Shown here piece by piece: positions 35,878-47,184 of a stretch of DNA of 64,000 nucleotides; position 1 is the first letter of the stretch, and every line of letters begins with the position of its first letter. The notes beneath the pieces were generated by a model, which saw nothing but the letters and a program-made list of their open reading frames with translations, made no database searches and had not been told where the DNA came from. Made by a program: the position numbers and the translations under genes. The stretch comes from Tigriopus japonicus (Eukaryota > Arthropoda > Copepoda > Harpacticoida > Harpacticidae): assembly GCA_010645155.1 (NCBI GenBank), contig CM021322.1, positions 3,634,676 to 3,698,675 on the forward strand. Reading direction: 5' to 3'.

Positions 35878-38800
35878 TTAATCATCATTCAAAGGGATGG
35901 AATTCGCTTTCCATCGGGCATATTGCTTTTTTCGCACCAATTCAATAAAATTCGGTTGGTTTGTGCCATGCAGACGACAATCCAAAGAGTCTTTCTTTAC
36001 GACTGTTTGAAGGATGGGTACGTCCATGATGATTTTGGTTTCCATCTTTTCAACACAGGTGTCATTTATGAACTTATTAAATCGCCTTAATTCTGATACG
36101 GCCAGAGCCATTTTAAGGTGTCCATACTCTTCAATTTGCTTTTGCAAACGGTCTGAAAAGAAAGCGTAAAGAGCCTCATCGGCAGCTTGGTGTTTTTGAA
36201 GGATGCTGACTCGCCGATCGTCAAGCTTTTTCTGGAACGAGACAAAAAACAAGTCAAGAATAGGTGAATTAGTATCACAATGAAAGGAAATACATTGAAA
36301 ATAGGAAACTGTGCCGTGGATGAAATATTCGAAGGCTAAGCTATTTATTTAATGCTTGATTTTTCATCCTCCCTGAAACTTTTCAATGTCAAAAAGTAGA
36401 AAACATGTTGATTGTTAAAAGAAGGCTACGAAAGCGGTTTAATCTACTGAAGATGACTGTTAATGGTATAGCGCACTTATTACGTCATTTTTTTGTGTTC
36501 ATACAAGCATACTTGGTCAATTGACTTCCCTTTTTCGGGTTATAACTCTGCACTGCAAGGTTTCTAAAATTATGCTATGCGAAGTTAGCTTTAAGGTAGT
36601 ATACGGTATATGTTTAACCAATTTTTCATGAATTTGAATCTTACCCTGGATGATGCAACTCTGACGTTTTTCGACAAACTGGCCATCAAAGCCAAAGGGA
36701 GACACAAAAGATGAGAAAGAAGTACTAAAGATTCCTCCAGTTTGTCCATAATCATCACCAATTGGAATTGAGAGTCCATCCACAGGATCACTGCTTTGAC
36801 AAAACGTTGATGGTTTATTTGGGATCTGGTTAAGCCAATTTGCCATGCTTGTTGGTTCAATCCCAGATAATCATTAAATCGTTCGTTTTTCCAATTTGGG
36901 TCCGTCTCCAATCTACAAAAATGACATTTTCACTTTTAGAGTAAAGATTAATACGAGGCGGGAAAAAGTTCGAGTTTTTAATCCTTTTTTAGACCGTTCC
37001 AACATATCTTGGACCAAAATCAATTGTGCCAACTAATTCTGGTCCAAATTTGAACAAAGGAGAAAACAGGTTTTTTTGCGTTTTTTGCCCTCTTAAAGCA
37101 TTTTTGCCATTTCGAGGCTGAAAACACGTTTTTGCCCGTTTTTCAATTTGAGTTCATTCAAACATATTATTAGCTCTTTCTTCGTCTGGTAATGAATGAG
37201 ATAATTTCCTCTATTGGAACAATCTAATGGAGTGCTAAAAGAAGCTCTTATTTAAATAGTAATTGGATACAATGACTCTTTTGTACAATTCAAAAAATAC
37301 GTTTACCTTCCTTACCTGTCGATGTAATCCTCCAATATCAACCCATATCTATTTTCGAACTTGTAGTAAGAAAAGAGGCTTTCAAAAGCAGAGACCGGTT
37401 CTCGCAAGAGGGTGATGAACATGGCTTCCTTTCCAAGCAACATACTAGCCAGAAGAAAGTATCCACGGTAACATCACTATTACTTTTAGGCAAATAATTT
37501 AGGCCGCATGTTAACGCACTTAATTCAAAAGCGAGAGTATAGCAAAATCAAGTCGAATTAGCATTCGTCGAGTATATACTCTCCCCAGCTGCTGCGTTTC
37601 AAACATAAGGCCGCATGTTAACGCACTTAATTCAAAAGCAAGAGTATAGCAAAATCAAGTCGAATTAGCATTCGTCGAGTATATACTTTCCCTAGCTGCT
37701 GTGTTTCAAACACAGGAGTTGTCTCGAGTATATACTCGAGGCCGGTTAATCTGACTTGATTTTGGTATTCTCTCGCTTTTGGATTAGGTGCGTTAACATG
37801 CGGCCTACAGGAGTTGTCACAAGTTTATCCTACTTGAGGCCTGTTAATCTGACTAGATTTTAGTATACTCTCACTTTTGAATTAAGTGCGTTAACATGCG
37901 GCCTAAAACAATTCCATTGTTTGACTTACTTCATGGCGGTTTGGTTCCATCGAACATGCAAGGCTGCCATTTCGTACAAGCCATTGTGGAGGAACTCTTG
38001 GTGCCACGGCGTATTTTCTATGGACTCGATATTGAAAGGAAGATCAGTCCGTGGATCGCCCAAGTGATTACCAGAGTCAGGGAGAACAAAGTTAAGATCC
38101 GCGTAGTAACCATAGCGCATAAGAATGTTCCCCACCGTCCTAAGTAACAATTTAATTATTTATGTTTTTGCGATTTCCATGTCAAATCGTGCATTCGTTC
38201 AGTTTCAATTGAGTGCAGGAGCTTTACATTCAGAGTTAATGATTGGTCATAATTTTAGTCCTGTGGAGTAAAAATTTCTGATTTTGAAGTCAAAACTACT
38301 CCTTGCTGTTCTGAGCTATTTTCAAGATATTAATTTGTGACGACCTATCCTGGGTAATCTAAATATGGTTTCCACAATCCCTTCCGAACCGTAGCTAGAC
38401 GCAATTAGGTGGTTGGCGGGTCGACATTAGCTCAAAACAAATACCGGAAACGTTGATTGAAGTGAATCTATATTATTTGTGAAAAATTGCGGATGACCAC
38501 ACCAAACGTTTTTGCCACCGTAAACCAATACAAAAGCAGGGTTGACAGAAATTCAAGAAGTGGGGGCGGGATATTCAAATTTGAATCGTCTCAGCTTGCT
38601 GTCATAACATAATTCTTATGACGTTGAGTTATTCCAAAGAAGCTTACAAATTCCGTCGCTAGATGGAGACACAGCCTTCTCATTTATGAACTGAATTTGA
38701 CTTGAACTTGTTCGCAAAATTATGTAATATCTCAGATTTCGGCTCTCTTCACGTTTCGAGTCTATTTCAGTTTGGTTGCAATTTTACTGTGTTTAAAAAA

Positions 38801-40046
38801 TATTTTTTGACATCGCCATAATTTTGGCGATTTGGATTTGGAAATTTGGCGATTTTGTCTTTGTTCAACTCTGCAAAGAATGTCAGCTTATACGCTCTGA
38901 TCAGTGCCTCTTGTGGTCAAATTGCAAAATGACTACCATTATTGGTAATGCCACACTTTAGGAAACCATTATACATCTTTTTCACAGTATTTTTTCCAAA
39001 ATATGCGCTTTTGATAACATAAGGCCACTACAAAGAAAACAATACATGAACGAAAAATCCTGAACTTTTGCCAAAGTGTGGCATTAATACTCATTCCACT
39101 AGCTGGCATCCATGTTTAAATTTGACCACAAGAGGCGTTGATTTGGGCGTATAAGCTGACATTTTTTGCAAGGTTGATTTAGCCAAAACATTTTTTATAA
39201 ATTTAATATAATCGGTCGTTTTTGAAGCCACACTTGAAACCTAACTAATTTAACAAAATAATTTTCAACTGCTTAAGAATCTGGAACTATTTAGTTTTTT
39301 TTCCTTAAAACAACCAAATTATTTAGAAATGAGGAAGATGGGAGAAATATTTCTAAAAGATCTTTTACATTTATTTAAAAAAATATTATTCTGGGCCTTA
39401 TGATCAATGTTCATAAATCAAGGCCATAGACGTTGTAAAAACACCCCAAACATAATTTTCATCGACAGATGTTGCTGATTGTCAATTCATTAAGATAAAA
39501 CTTGAGGTCCTAAACAACACTTGTCTTGAGATCAAAGCACTCATTTTGAGGACAAGAGGTGATACCAGACACAGTATGGACTTGAATACAAGTTTCATGT
39601 TCCATCTTGCTGACAAAAATTCTAGTTTTTTTTTTTTTAATTTCTTAACAACTACCTTTAAAAGTAATAACATTTACATTGCAAGCACACTTACGTTGAA
39701 GCAGTTTTTCTAGTTTTCAGAAATCCAATTTTCCTTTTTGGCGTACATTGTTTTGGATCTTTAGTCGATGAAAGGTCAGTTTTATGAACTTGAGAGAGAT
39801 AAAGCGTGATGTCATCTATTGTATATTCAATCTTGTTCCTAAACAAAGAGACTTGATTTAGATAGTAATATTCAAAAAACACATTACTTACCGTACAACG
39901 GACTCTTGTGGGGAAAAGATTTTAAACTTTGATTCTAAGCTCAAACTTGACTTTGGGGCCAAATATGTGAAACTCAAGTACACGATTGCCAAGGCTCCAA
40001 TGGTGCTGACAACGATTTTTGCCAGTCGCTTGCCTTTCGCCATCAT
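35878..40046 (-). CDS. Galactose-3-O-sulfotransferase family enzyme (Gal3ST/cerebroside sulfotransferase-like)
   Basis: The family transfers sulfate from PAPS to the 3-OH of galactose on glycolipids or glycoproteins in the Golgi lumen. Six exons (40046-39892, 39838-39695, 38139-37930, 37444-37316, 36912-36645, 36231-35878) join in phase and give 419 aa, matching the family length of about 420. The N-terminus is a type II anchor: a basic KGKRLAK, then IVVSTIGALAIVYLSFTYLA. The 5'-phosphosulfate loop is FLKTRKTASTTVGNIL (about 91-106; K96-T97-A98-S99-T100-T101). The 3'-phosphate site is FITLLREPVSAFESLF (about 179-194). Further family blocks are TDPNWKNERFNDYLGLNQQA, FQLVMIMDKLEESLVLL and a KHQAADEALYAFF-like C-terminal segment. 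Intron 3 holds a compound palindromic repeat (37501-37905) and intron 2 a MITE (38867-39175). The exact acceptor sugar cannot be read from sequence. Confidence 0.92.
35944..35949 (+). promoter_or_regulatory. Candidate polyadenylation signal of the small secreted-protein gene
   Basis: A plus-strand AATAAA lies about 87 bp after the stop at 35857. It falls inside the last coding exon of the antisense sulfotransferase gene, so the two mRNAs would overlap tail to tail. Confidence 0.5.
37501..37905. mobile_element. Compound palindromic element: two direct plus two inverted units
   Basis: Four copies of a ~100-bp unit are present. Two in direct order (from 37501 and 37608) begin AGGCCGCATGTTAACGCACT and carry ATAGCAAAATCAAGTCGAAT. 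Two inverted (37716-37806 and 37807-37904) end GTGCGTTAACATGCGGCCT. The centre has a perfect 18-bp palindrome CTCGAGTATATACTCGAG (37723-37740). It lies within intron 3 of the sulfotransferase gene and has no coding capacity. Confidence 0.8.
38867..39175. mobile_element. MITE with terminal inverted repeats, copy 2
   Basis: The ends AACTCTGCAAAGAATGTCAG with CTTATACGC and the reverse complement GCGTATAAGCTGACATTTTT with TGCAAGGTT delimit the element. Inside each arm is GCCTCTTGTGGTCAAATT, the counterpart of GCCTCTTGCGGTCAGATT in the element at 27119-27441. An inner pair of TGGCATTA/TAATGCCA boxes flanks the centre in both copies. The two have diverged strongly in their outer tips. It lies in intron 2 of the sulfotransferase gene. 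Confidence 0.7.
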
Positions 40047-40576
40047 TCACAATCTACAAACATGTAAGAATAACCAAGTATGTGGTCGAATCTATTTTTG
40101 CACGAATTCTGAAATAAAAGGATGAAGTGAACGCACTTGTGACCGTTCAACTATGAGAACTTGGTATCTTTTAATGGACCCACAGATGGTTTGGATTGCA
40201 AACGTTTTCTAAGCATCTCATTGCTTTCATGGTAGTACTGGTTCTTGAACTGGGGCACATGGCCCTTAGTTGGGCTCTGAAGGATTTTTGTACAATGTAT
40301 AACCAACTATGAACTTCTTCCCGACCATTTCGGCACCTTTCAGTTATATAACCAACTTTTGGCGAAAAAAAGCTACCTAAATCGTTCACTTTTTTGCCCC
40401 TTTCACCAACGTGATATCCGCTCTCTACAGGTAACGAAGAAAAAAAGGTGTTGAGGGTTAAATCCCTGGATGTGATAGCAAAGTTCGGAACAAGTTTTGA
40501 TGCCAAAAAGGAGTTCAAAGGTAAAGAAAGAGCTTGAAAGTCAAATCAAGTTTCAAAAGCATAAGTTGATTTTTAA
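40047..40576. other. Region upstream of the sulfotransferase gene
   Basis: This should contain the promoter of the sulfotransferase gene. A frame at 40171-40518 (minus) has no recognisable domain and no splice-linked partner, so it is not called. Confidence 0.4.
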
Positions 40577-40812
40577 TCCACCCTCCTGGAGCCCAAAGAT
40601 AGTTGTTGGAGGGCCCAGAAGCTATGGGGGAAGGCCAATATAGTGGGCCTGCGAACCATCCAGAGTACTGTACTAAGGGGCCCAACCTTCGTAGATCGCT
40701 AATTTGGTGGCCCCTGAACCTACCAAAGTTTGCTTGGTGGACCCCTGATAACACTGACAACCCAAATTTGGCAGGCCTTGGCCCAAATGAGGTTGCCGAA
40801 TCCCTGGTCTAA
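40577..40812. mobile_element. GGGCCC-rich hAT-like repeat, copy 2
   Basis: This has the same order of landmarks as 32694-32960: GGGCCCAGAAGCTATGG, GTGGGCCTGCGA, a GGGGCCCAAC box, GAACCTACCAA and an end reading GGTTGCCGAATCCCTGG. The reverse complement of that end (CCAGGGATTCGGCAACC) is hAT-terminus-like. Confidence 0.65.
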
Positions 40813-41233
40813 ACCTAAGCATCAATAGAATTTTTGATTGTTTTTTGAAGGGGATCTCATGATTTTCTCAACCCCTTGTTGTTTGCAAAATATCTGCAAC
40901 CAATTGTTTCTCCATCGACAATGTGTTAAGAGGCTATTGAAGCCTTAAGTTGCTAGGATTTGAAACTTCACAGAACTACGTTTTACTTGGTCGCTAACTT
41001 TATTTCAACTGATATTCCAGTTGATCTTAATTAAGACTCGCAAGAAGATACCAAACTCTATCCAAAGAAGAGGTCGCAAAGCATAATATTGAAATACATA
41101 ATACATATATAAATATAAATAAATAATCATATACGTAAATGATGTTTTAAGTTGTTATTCAAACGTACGTTTCATGAGGCAAAAATGTTTTTTTCTATTA
41201 AATTCCGTTGGAGCGTTCATGTAATGTACGTCC
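40813..41233. other. Intergenic region 3' of the M13-like gene
   Basis: A+T-rich; includes (AAATAT)-like runs near 41100-41130. It probably contains the 3' UTR of the M13-like gene. No other gene was seen. Confidence 0.4.
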
Positions 41234-44200
41234 TTAATGCCGAGTACAATAAAATTGTTCATGAACATGATGTTCCAGATCTTCGAACATTTGGAATCGC
41301 CATGCTTGTCCATCGGTGAGAAATGGAGGCGTTGCTCTTGTTCCACCACACCCCCAAACACGCCCAAACCACATCAAAAGCATTTGAGAATTAGTGAAGG
41401 CCTCAAAGCCAGGCAGAGCTTCTTCAGAATGCATGGATGGGAATTCTTTAAGAGTATCCAACATGTGACCAATGATATTTTCCTGAGTGTTGTTGGCAAC
41501 CCCGTTTGGGCTCTGGTCGATCTCTCTTTGTAGAACGATCCAACCTAAACCTGCCAAGTTAGCATAGTTTGGTGCTCGATAATCGATCAAAGGATGCTTC
41601 AGAAGGAAATTTGGGAACAAATCGATGGGGACAGTTGCTAAATCGCTAATGCTGAGTAGTTTTTTGGCGCTCCAGTCGGTTCCAAATCGTTTCGAGTTCA
41701 ATTTTTGAAGCTCCCTTTTGGAGTTCCACGTGGAAAGATAAACCCAATTCTTGAGGTGGTTTCCCATTTCGATCTCAGATGACTTGATTCCCATATAGAA
41801 TTCGTCTACCGCATCCCTGTGCATTAACCAATCTGGAAACTTATTGCTCTCCGTTTGAATCCCATGGTCCTAAAAGTAAAGTAATGAATGATGAACTACT
41901 TACCAGATGTACAGGGTTATCACGAATTAGAGTCCCCTAACAAATTAAGAATCATTCGTGACACATAAGATTTGTGATTACATTGTAGAAACCCCATTTA
42001 AAGAAAACAGTTTTAGGTATACTCAGGTAAAGTATTAATGAAGTTCATTGACCTTTTATAAAATCAAGATTTTGTTTTCAAAAACCGCTCCTTCGCTCAA
42101 GGTAGGCACGCTCTATTAAGAGAATGTGAACTAAACATATCGGTGTAACAATTTCCCCCCATAAGTGGAGACAAACAAAAGGGAGGTAAAATCTCAAAGT
42201 CAATCACATGTTGGTCACATATTGATAATCATTTTACAATTGTCATCTTAAGTATGCAAAAGTAAATTATCCTAACCAGAACATTAGCTTTAAGTAAAGA
42301 CACTTGACGTAACTGTCTTTAGTGATTTATACGCACTTATTTCTTGACTAGGTTTAACAAACCACCCCACCCAGCACTTGCTTATCTTCTCATTTTGGCT
42401 ACCCTACTGTTCCTCTGCACTTCGGCCTAGCTGACCAGCACAGATATGAGGATAAAAGGGCTAGATTTCACTATATTTGGAATCGTTCACAACCTCTATT
42501 TAAAAAAAAAAAACATTCCTACTTTAAGCGCCAAGTAGAAGAACTAATATCGCCGAAATTCATTAGACGACAAAAATAAAGAGTTGGGTATACACCTGCA
42601 TTTTTACTGTTATTTTGACTTATTTTAACCAAATTATCTCCTTTTTTCGAAATTTGTCATCAAAGTTTTGGAGATTCTAAATTAGAACAACCCTGTATAT
42701 GTCCTACGAAAAGGAGCTTACGTGAAGGTAGGAGTGTATTACGCTTTCCATCTTGGCCAATGCCCAAGATTGCCGTCGATCTGCTCCTTTGTTATACATT
42801 AAATGAGCAATGACCAAAGGTAGATGGTCAACAATCATTTTTCCACAAGTGGCATCCCTGATAATTGGACTCAATCGGTTGAAAAATGGAACGTCAATAG
42901 ATATAATTGAATGACTGCTCACCGATCCATTTCTTGTTCCAGTCCCAAAGACACGCGTTTGAAGTTAGCGTGCATAGTTCTATAGACCTCGGGCATATGT
43001 TCCACAGCTTGGAGGAACGTGTGGAACCCTATCAAATTGGCAATGGTTTTGCGGTCATGATGGGAGTACACTTTTTGAATCGCATCAATTTGCTTTGAAT
43101 TCACAACGTACACGTAATCGTGAGGGTCAAATCCCTCAATATCCTAAAACAAGGGAAACAATTACAGCATGCGAGATAAGTATGGGAACCCAGATATTTT
43201 TTAATATGACTTTTGTGGCAGAATTAGATTGTTTCACTTGGACTCCGTAACCGATTATTACAACTATTTAAAAATTGAAAATTTGGCTAATTTTTCAGGG
43301 TCTACACTTGGTCCGCTGACCCTGTGGGGCCACGGATAACTTTTGAAATAAATCCATGTTAGAGATCGATCTTGAAAAAATAATTTGCCGCCTTGAAAGA
43401 TTGTAAATTTCGTAGTTTTAAAGTAAAAGCTTCCCCGGTTTTTCTCTTTTTTCCTCAGCTTGAAGCGTAATCTTTTAAGCTTCTTTCTTATCAAATTTTC
43501 TCGATTCTTCAAAGACCATTGAACAAAACATAAACAAGGACATCAAAGCTTACCTGAAAAACATTTCTAAGAAGGATTTCAAAATCAATCTTGGTATATT
43601 TAAATTGGTGTTTGCCTAAATAGTGAGGCATGAACGTCTTCAATGGCGTGTCATCGTCCATAGACAAGGATTTCAATCGCGAAAATGGTATCTCTTCGTT
43701 GGGGGAATCAAAAATAGTTTTCATCTTCCCTAAATCAATCTTGAACTCGGCCAGATTTTGAACCTAAAATGAAGGCAGTAATATGTGATATATTACTCTT
43801 TTATTTTAGTTTACAATTTCTGAGAAGTTTCAGAAACAGCAATACTTTTTGTTTGAAATTACGAGGGGTATCCAGGGGTATCCAGACTAGAGGTAGACTA
43901 GGCCTATAACTCGTCAGCAAGTGCGATTTTTAAATGCTTGATAAAGAATTGAAATCAAGATTTATCTCTTATGAGCAGATGTTATTTTACATGATTTGTT
44001 GTAAGGCAATCATGTTCGAACTTATGATTTAATTAGACAAGGAATGTTGGGTGACCCCTGTATACATAGAAAATAAGCCTCAAAAGCGAGCAACAAGTCA
44101 AAAATCAAGTACACTGTAAAGCCAAGACCTTTCACATCAAAAGTTACCACTTTTTTGCCTCAAATATTCATTAAATATTGGTAAGGGTGGTTGAAAAACG

Positions 44201-46822
44201 TTTTAACTTTCCAGCATAATGAGTTTTAACGTGTTTCTTGCTTTTGACATCGATGTTCAAAAACGTGCAGAGGTCGCCCAACATACCTTTTCTAAATAAA
44301 TCATCACTATGAACTGGATTACCTGACAACAAATCATGTATAATATCATCTCCCCAAAAGAGACATATCTTGATTTTGATTGTTCATCAAGCATCTAAAA
44401 ATCGCACTTGTTAACGAGTTACAGGCCCAGTCTACCTATAGTCTGGATACCCCACGTACTCACCTGTTCTGCTATCATTTGGAATTCCATGGTTGAAGCA
44501 GTTTTTTCGTCCACTCGCGGTAAAAGGTCAAAAATACCGCGTTTTCGTCTTTGCGCTTCGTTCTCAAAAAGAGGCTCTTCCTCTTTTTGCAACACTTTAT
44601 TAGAAAATAATTGGATCTCTAAGAACAAGGAAGATGTAAAACGTAAATCGTTTATTTACCTGATCCGTTGGAGATAAGCCTCTTAGCATTAGGAAGAATT
44701 GGTAATGAATAGATCCTTTCTGATCCCAAATTAGGTTCCGGTTCTTGTTTGACGTCTTCGGAAGTGGCGAGACCTTCTCCAAAATCCGATTCCAACTTAC
44801 GCTCTTCATATTTTTCTTCATCCTTATGTAGTTGTCTAGCCACGTTGTACATGAGCCTCACATAAGCTCCAAATGTGTGCAAATTCATCTCGTGATCATT
44901 CAAAACAGATAATGGAAGACTCAGTTCTGCCAGATCAATATGGATTTTGCTTGTGAGATTCACTCGATCTTCCACTCGAATATTCATCAACGGATTGCTT
45001 CCAACCAATCTCAGCGTTTTAGCTATCTGTAGAATTGTCATCATGTCTGAAGATTGTTTTTTTTGAATAAGTTAGGTCAATAAGACGAGAAGTATGATTT
45101 TCAGCGGGAACAAATCAATCGCGTTCTTCTGCCAATGACCCCTTTTTGGCATTGATGAGACTATGTATGTATTTCAATTTTCAGCTCAATCGAACCACGG
45201 GAGGAAAAGTTATGCCCTCTCAAACTTATGTACTGCAGAGAGCATATAATGAATGAAATCGCCCTTTTTGGGGTAAAACAATTACAAGAAGATATACTCA
45301 TTAATTCTCAGAAAGATTTGCACCCAACTTTGAGAGAGCAAAAGTTTTGACTCCGACTTTCGATTGAGTTGAAATTTGAAATATAGGCAAGGTCTCATTT
45401 TCAAAAGACTAGTTTACTAGATCTTAATGGAAATCATCATTCTCAGGAAATTATTTGTTTTTTTGGTTAAGTATGGGTAATCAATAAATTCAATAAATTA
45501 AAACTCTAACCGCTAGCTTTCTGTAAAAATGGAAGCAGTTTTTCTTTTCATAATTTTGTTTTGTTTTTTAATTAAAAAGAGTAGATTACTTTTCATGTCC
45601 CGTTTTAAAAATGTACCAAAAATGACTAAGATCTGGACGACAACTCAGTGCTTTGAACGAGAAATTGCTGAATGAGAGGTTACATATTAGGTATTGTCCT
45701 TTTTGACATTTCATTCACTCTTCAGGGTCTTGGTCTTGACAGACAAACAAGTAAAAGAAATAACGGAAGAGAACATGTTTCCCTTCTTTCACAGAACCCA
45801 AAACGATCCACTTGCTTTGCTTTACTTTGAGCACAACGCAATCAAAGATTGGTTTCGCGGCCGACATTTTCGAACTCAAAACTATCAAATAATTTTCTAA
45901 ATACATCTTGTTTACCATGACGTTTGGGTCAAACACGCCTTGGCGCCAAAAGTCCTCCGCCATAGGAAATCCATTGATGGCATCCTCAACCTCTTCCTTC
46001 CAAAGCTTGTATCCATTTCTTTCGATCGAATCGAGATCCATGCAGCTCTGAAAGGCCTTTTTCGCCGTTAGGAAAAGATCCCAGTCCTCATCCTCACTTG
46101 TTCGAAGGAGTAAAGCACTAATCTTATGGATCAAATATTGTTGCTAGGACAAAAATAAATGAGGAGGGTGAACGGCTCTTCTTAATCGAAAACGTCCAAC
46201 AGTGACTGACTACCTGTTCCAAAATCCCCCAAGATGCAATGAACTGAGGTGTTTCAAAAAGATTTGGCCAATTACCGCAAACAAATCCCTCAAAGTCATG
46301 GCAAGGATCAATGGATATGTTCATGGGCCCTGATAGATACGACGCCCATTTGTCGCAAATTTTTGAACGACAAGGCTCTGACAATGGCTTAGATGATGTC
46401 GAAGTGGATGGTTCAGTTGAGGTTGGAACATCCAAAACAGAATCCGGATACGGTTCCGTGTAAAACTCTTCAATGAGAATTTCTTTTATTGGTTCGGGAG
46501 TCTTATCTTGTTCCAGTATTTTCTCCGATAGGTTGAGAGGCAACACTGGAGTGTTACCAAAAGGTTCAGGTTTGTAGTCCTCTACTTCAAAATCGAGTTC
46601 AAAGTTGGGTTCGAGGTCCAATCCGTTGATTTGATCAAGCCGAAATTCAAAAGGCACCATTGTCTCGTCGTAAATAATTGGCTCTGACTCCATTTCAAAA
46701 TCCGGGATGAGAATTTCTGGTTCCACAGTTGTTGGAACCAACTTTATCATTGGTCCTACTGTTGCATTTATACATGATAAAGCACTCACAATGGACAAGA
46801 CCTGAGCAATTTTAGCCGACAT
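41234..46822 (-). CDS. Divergent M13 (neprilysin-like) family protein lacking the zinc-binding motif
   Basis: Eight exons (46822-46214, 46143-45826, 45026-44660, 44618-44464, 43763-43554, 43143-42923, 42869-42722, 41869-41234) join in phase and encode 887 aa. The N-terminus MSAKIAQVLSIVSALSCINA is a signal peptide, followed by an acidic, Pro/Glu-rich linker of about 125 residues. The M13 domain opens at about residue 151 with CRSKICDKWASYL and SIDPCHDFEGFVCGNW, as in neprilysins. Later M13 landmarks can be followed through FDCVVLK-IAKTLRL, NLTSKIHIDLAELSLPL and PIDLFPNFLL to NYANLAGLGWIVLQREID (about 777-794). There the family's HExxH is replaced by QREID. The ENxxxD ligand motif is reduced to ENIIGHMLD, and only about 11 residues separate the two instead of about 57. 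The end WRFQMFEDLEHHV..FYC lacks the usual final Cys-x-Trp. It is probably secreted and catalytically inactive. Exon 7 could start at 42857. An in-frame ATG at 46921 lies upstream. Confidence 0.85.
43874..44454. mobile_element. Long-inverted-repeat MITE (~185-bp arms)
   Basis: The left arm GGGGTATCCAGACTAGAGGT, AGACTAGGCCTATAACTCGT through AGTGCGATTTTTAAATGCTTG to AGGAATGTTGGGTGACC recurs as reverse complement from about 44270 to 44454 with modest divergence. About 200 bp of A+T-rich spacer lies between. It has no transposase. It is located in intron 4 of the M13-like gene, and a solo arm of the same family is at 18384-18576. Confidence 0.8.
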
Positions 46823-47184
46823 CACGTCGGAAGGAGGTAAGATATTTAACTGGAGATATTTCAGAGCGTGAAGAATGAAAGTAAACATATGAATGGGGTA
46901 AGGAAAGGGTTTGTTGGACAAGGGTGAGGGAAGGCAAATGGCTCATATGCCAAGAACTCATTTGTTTACCTTCCTATCGTCTCCTACTTACTTAGTCAGT
47001 ACTACCTGAGCTAATTTCGTCTCTTCGGTTCCTCATCTTGTTTCCAAGTGATTTCCGATCGTCCGCAATGTTTCGAGGCTTAAGAATTCAACCGATAAGT
47101 ACGTAGTGTATTTTCAAAGACTTGGGAATATCACAAATGTTTTGAATGGAGTCTAATGTGGACCGATGGAGAAATAAGAATGAT
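46823..47184. other. Spacer between STMND1-like and M13-like genes
   Basis: This short spacer between two minus-strand genes must contain the 3' UTR of the STMND1-like gene and the promoter/5' UTR of the M13-like gene. The M13-like frame stays open up to 46921 with an extra ATG. No regulatory motif is assigned. Confidence 0.4.

Noticed and set aside
41155..41367. Alternative C-terminal frame for the M13-like gene
   Set aside because: The frame ending at 41234 matches the family's closing pattern (WRF...FYC) better and needs no frameshift.
45027..45046. Upstream acceptor giving an exon start with ATGATG before 45026
   Set aside because: It would need a phase-1 donor in exon 2, and none is convincing; the acceptor at 45026 fits phase 0.
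45715..45825. Extension of M13-like exon 2 beyond 45826
   Set aside because: It is read-through into the intron. The donor AAA|GTAAAG and the acceptor at 45026 join in phase and restore the M13 pattern.
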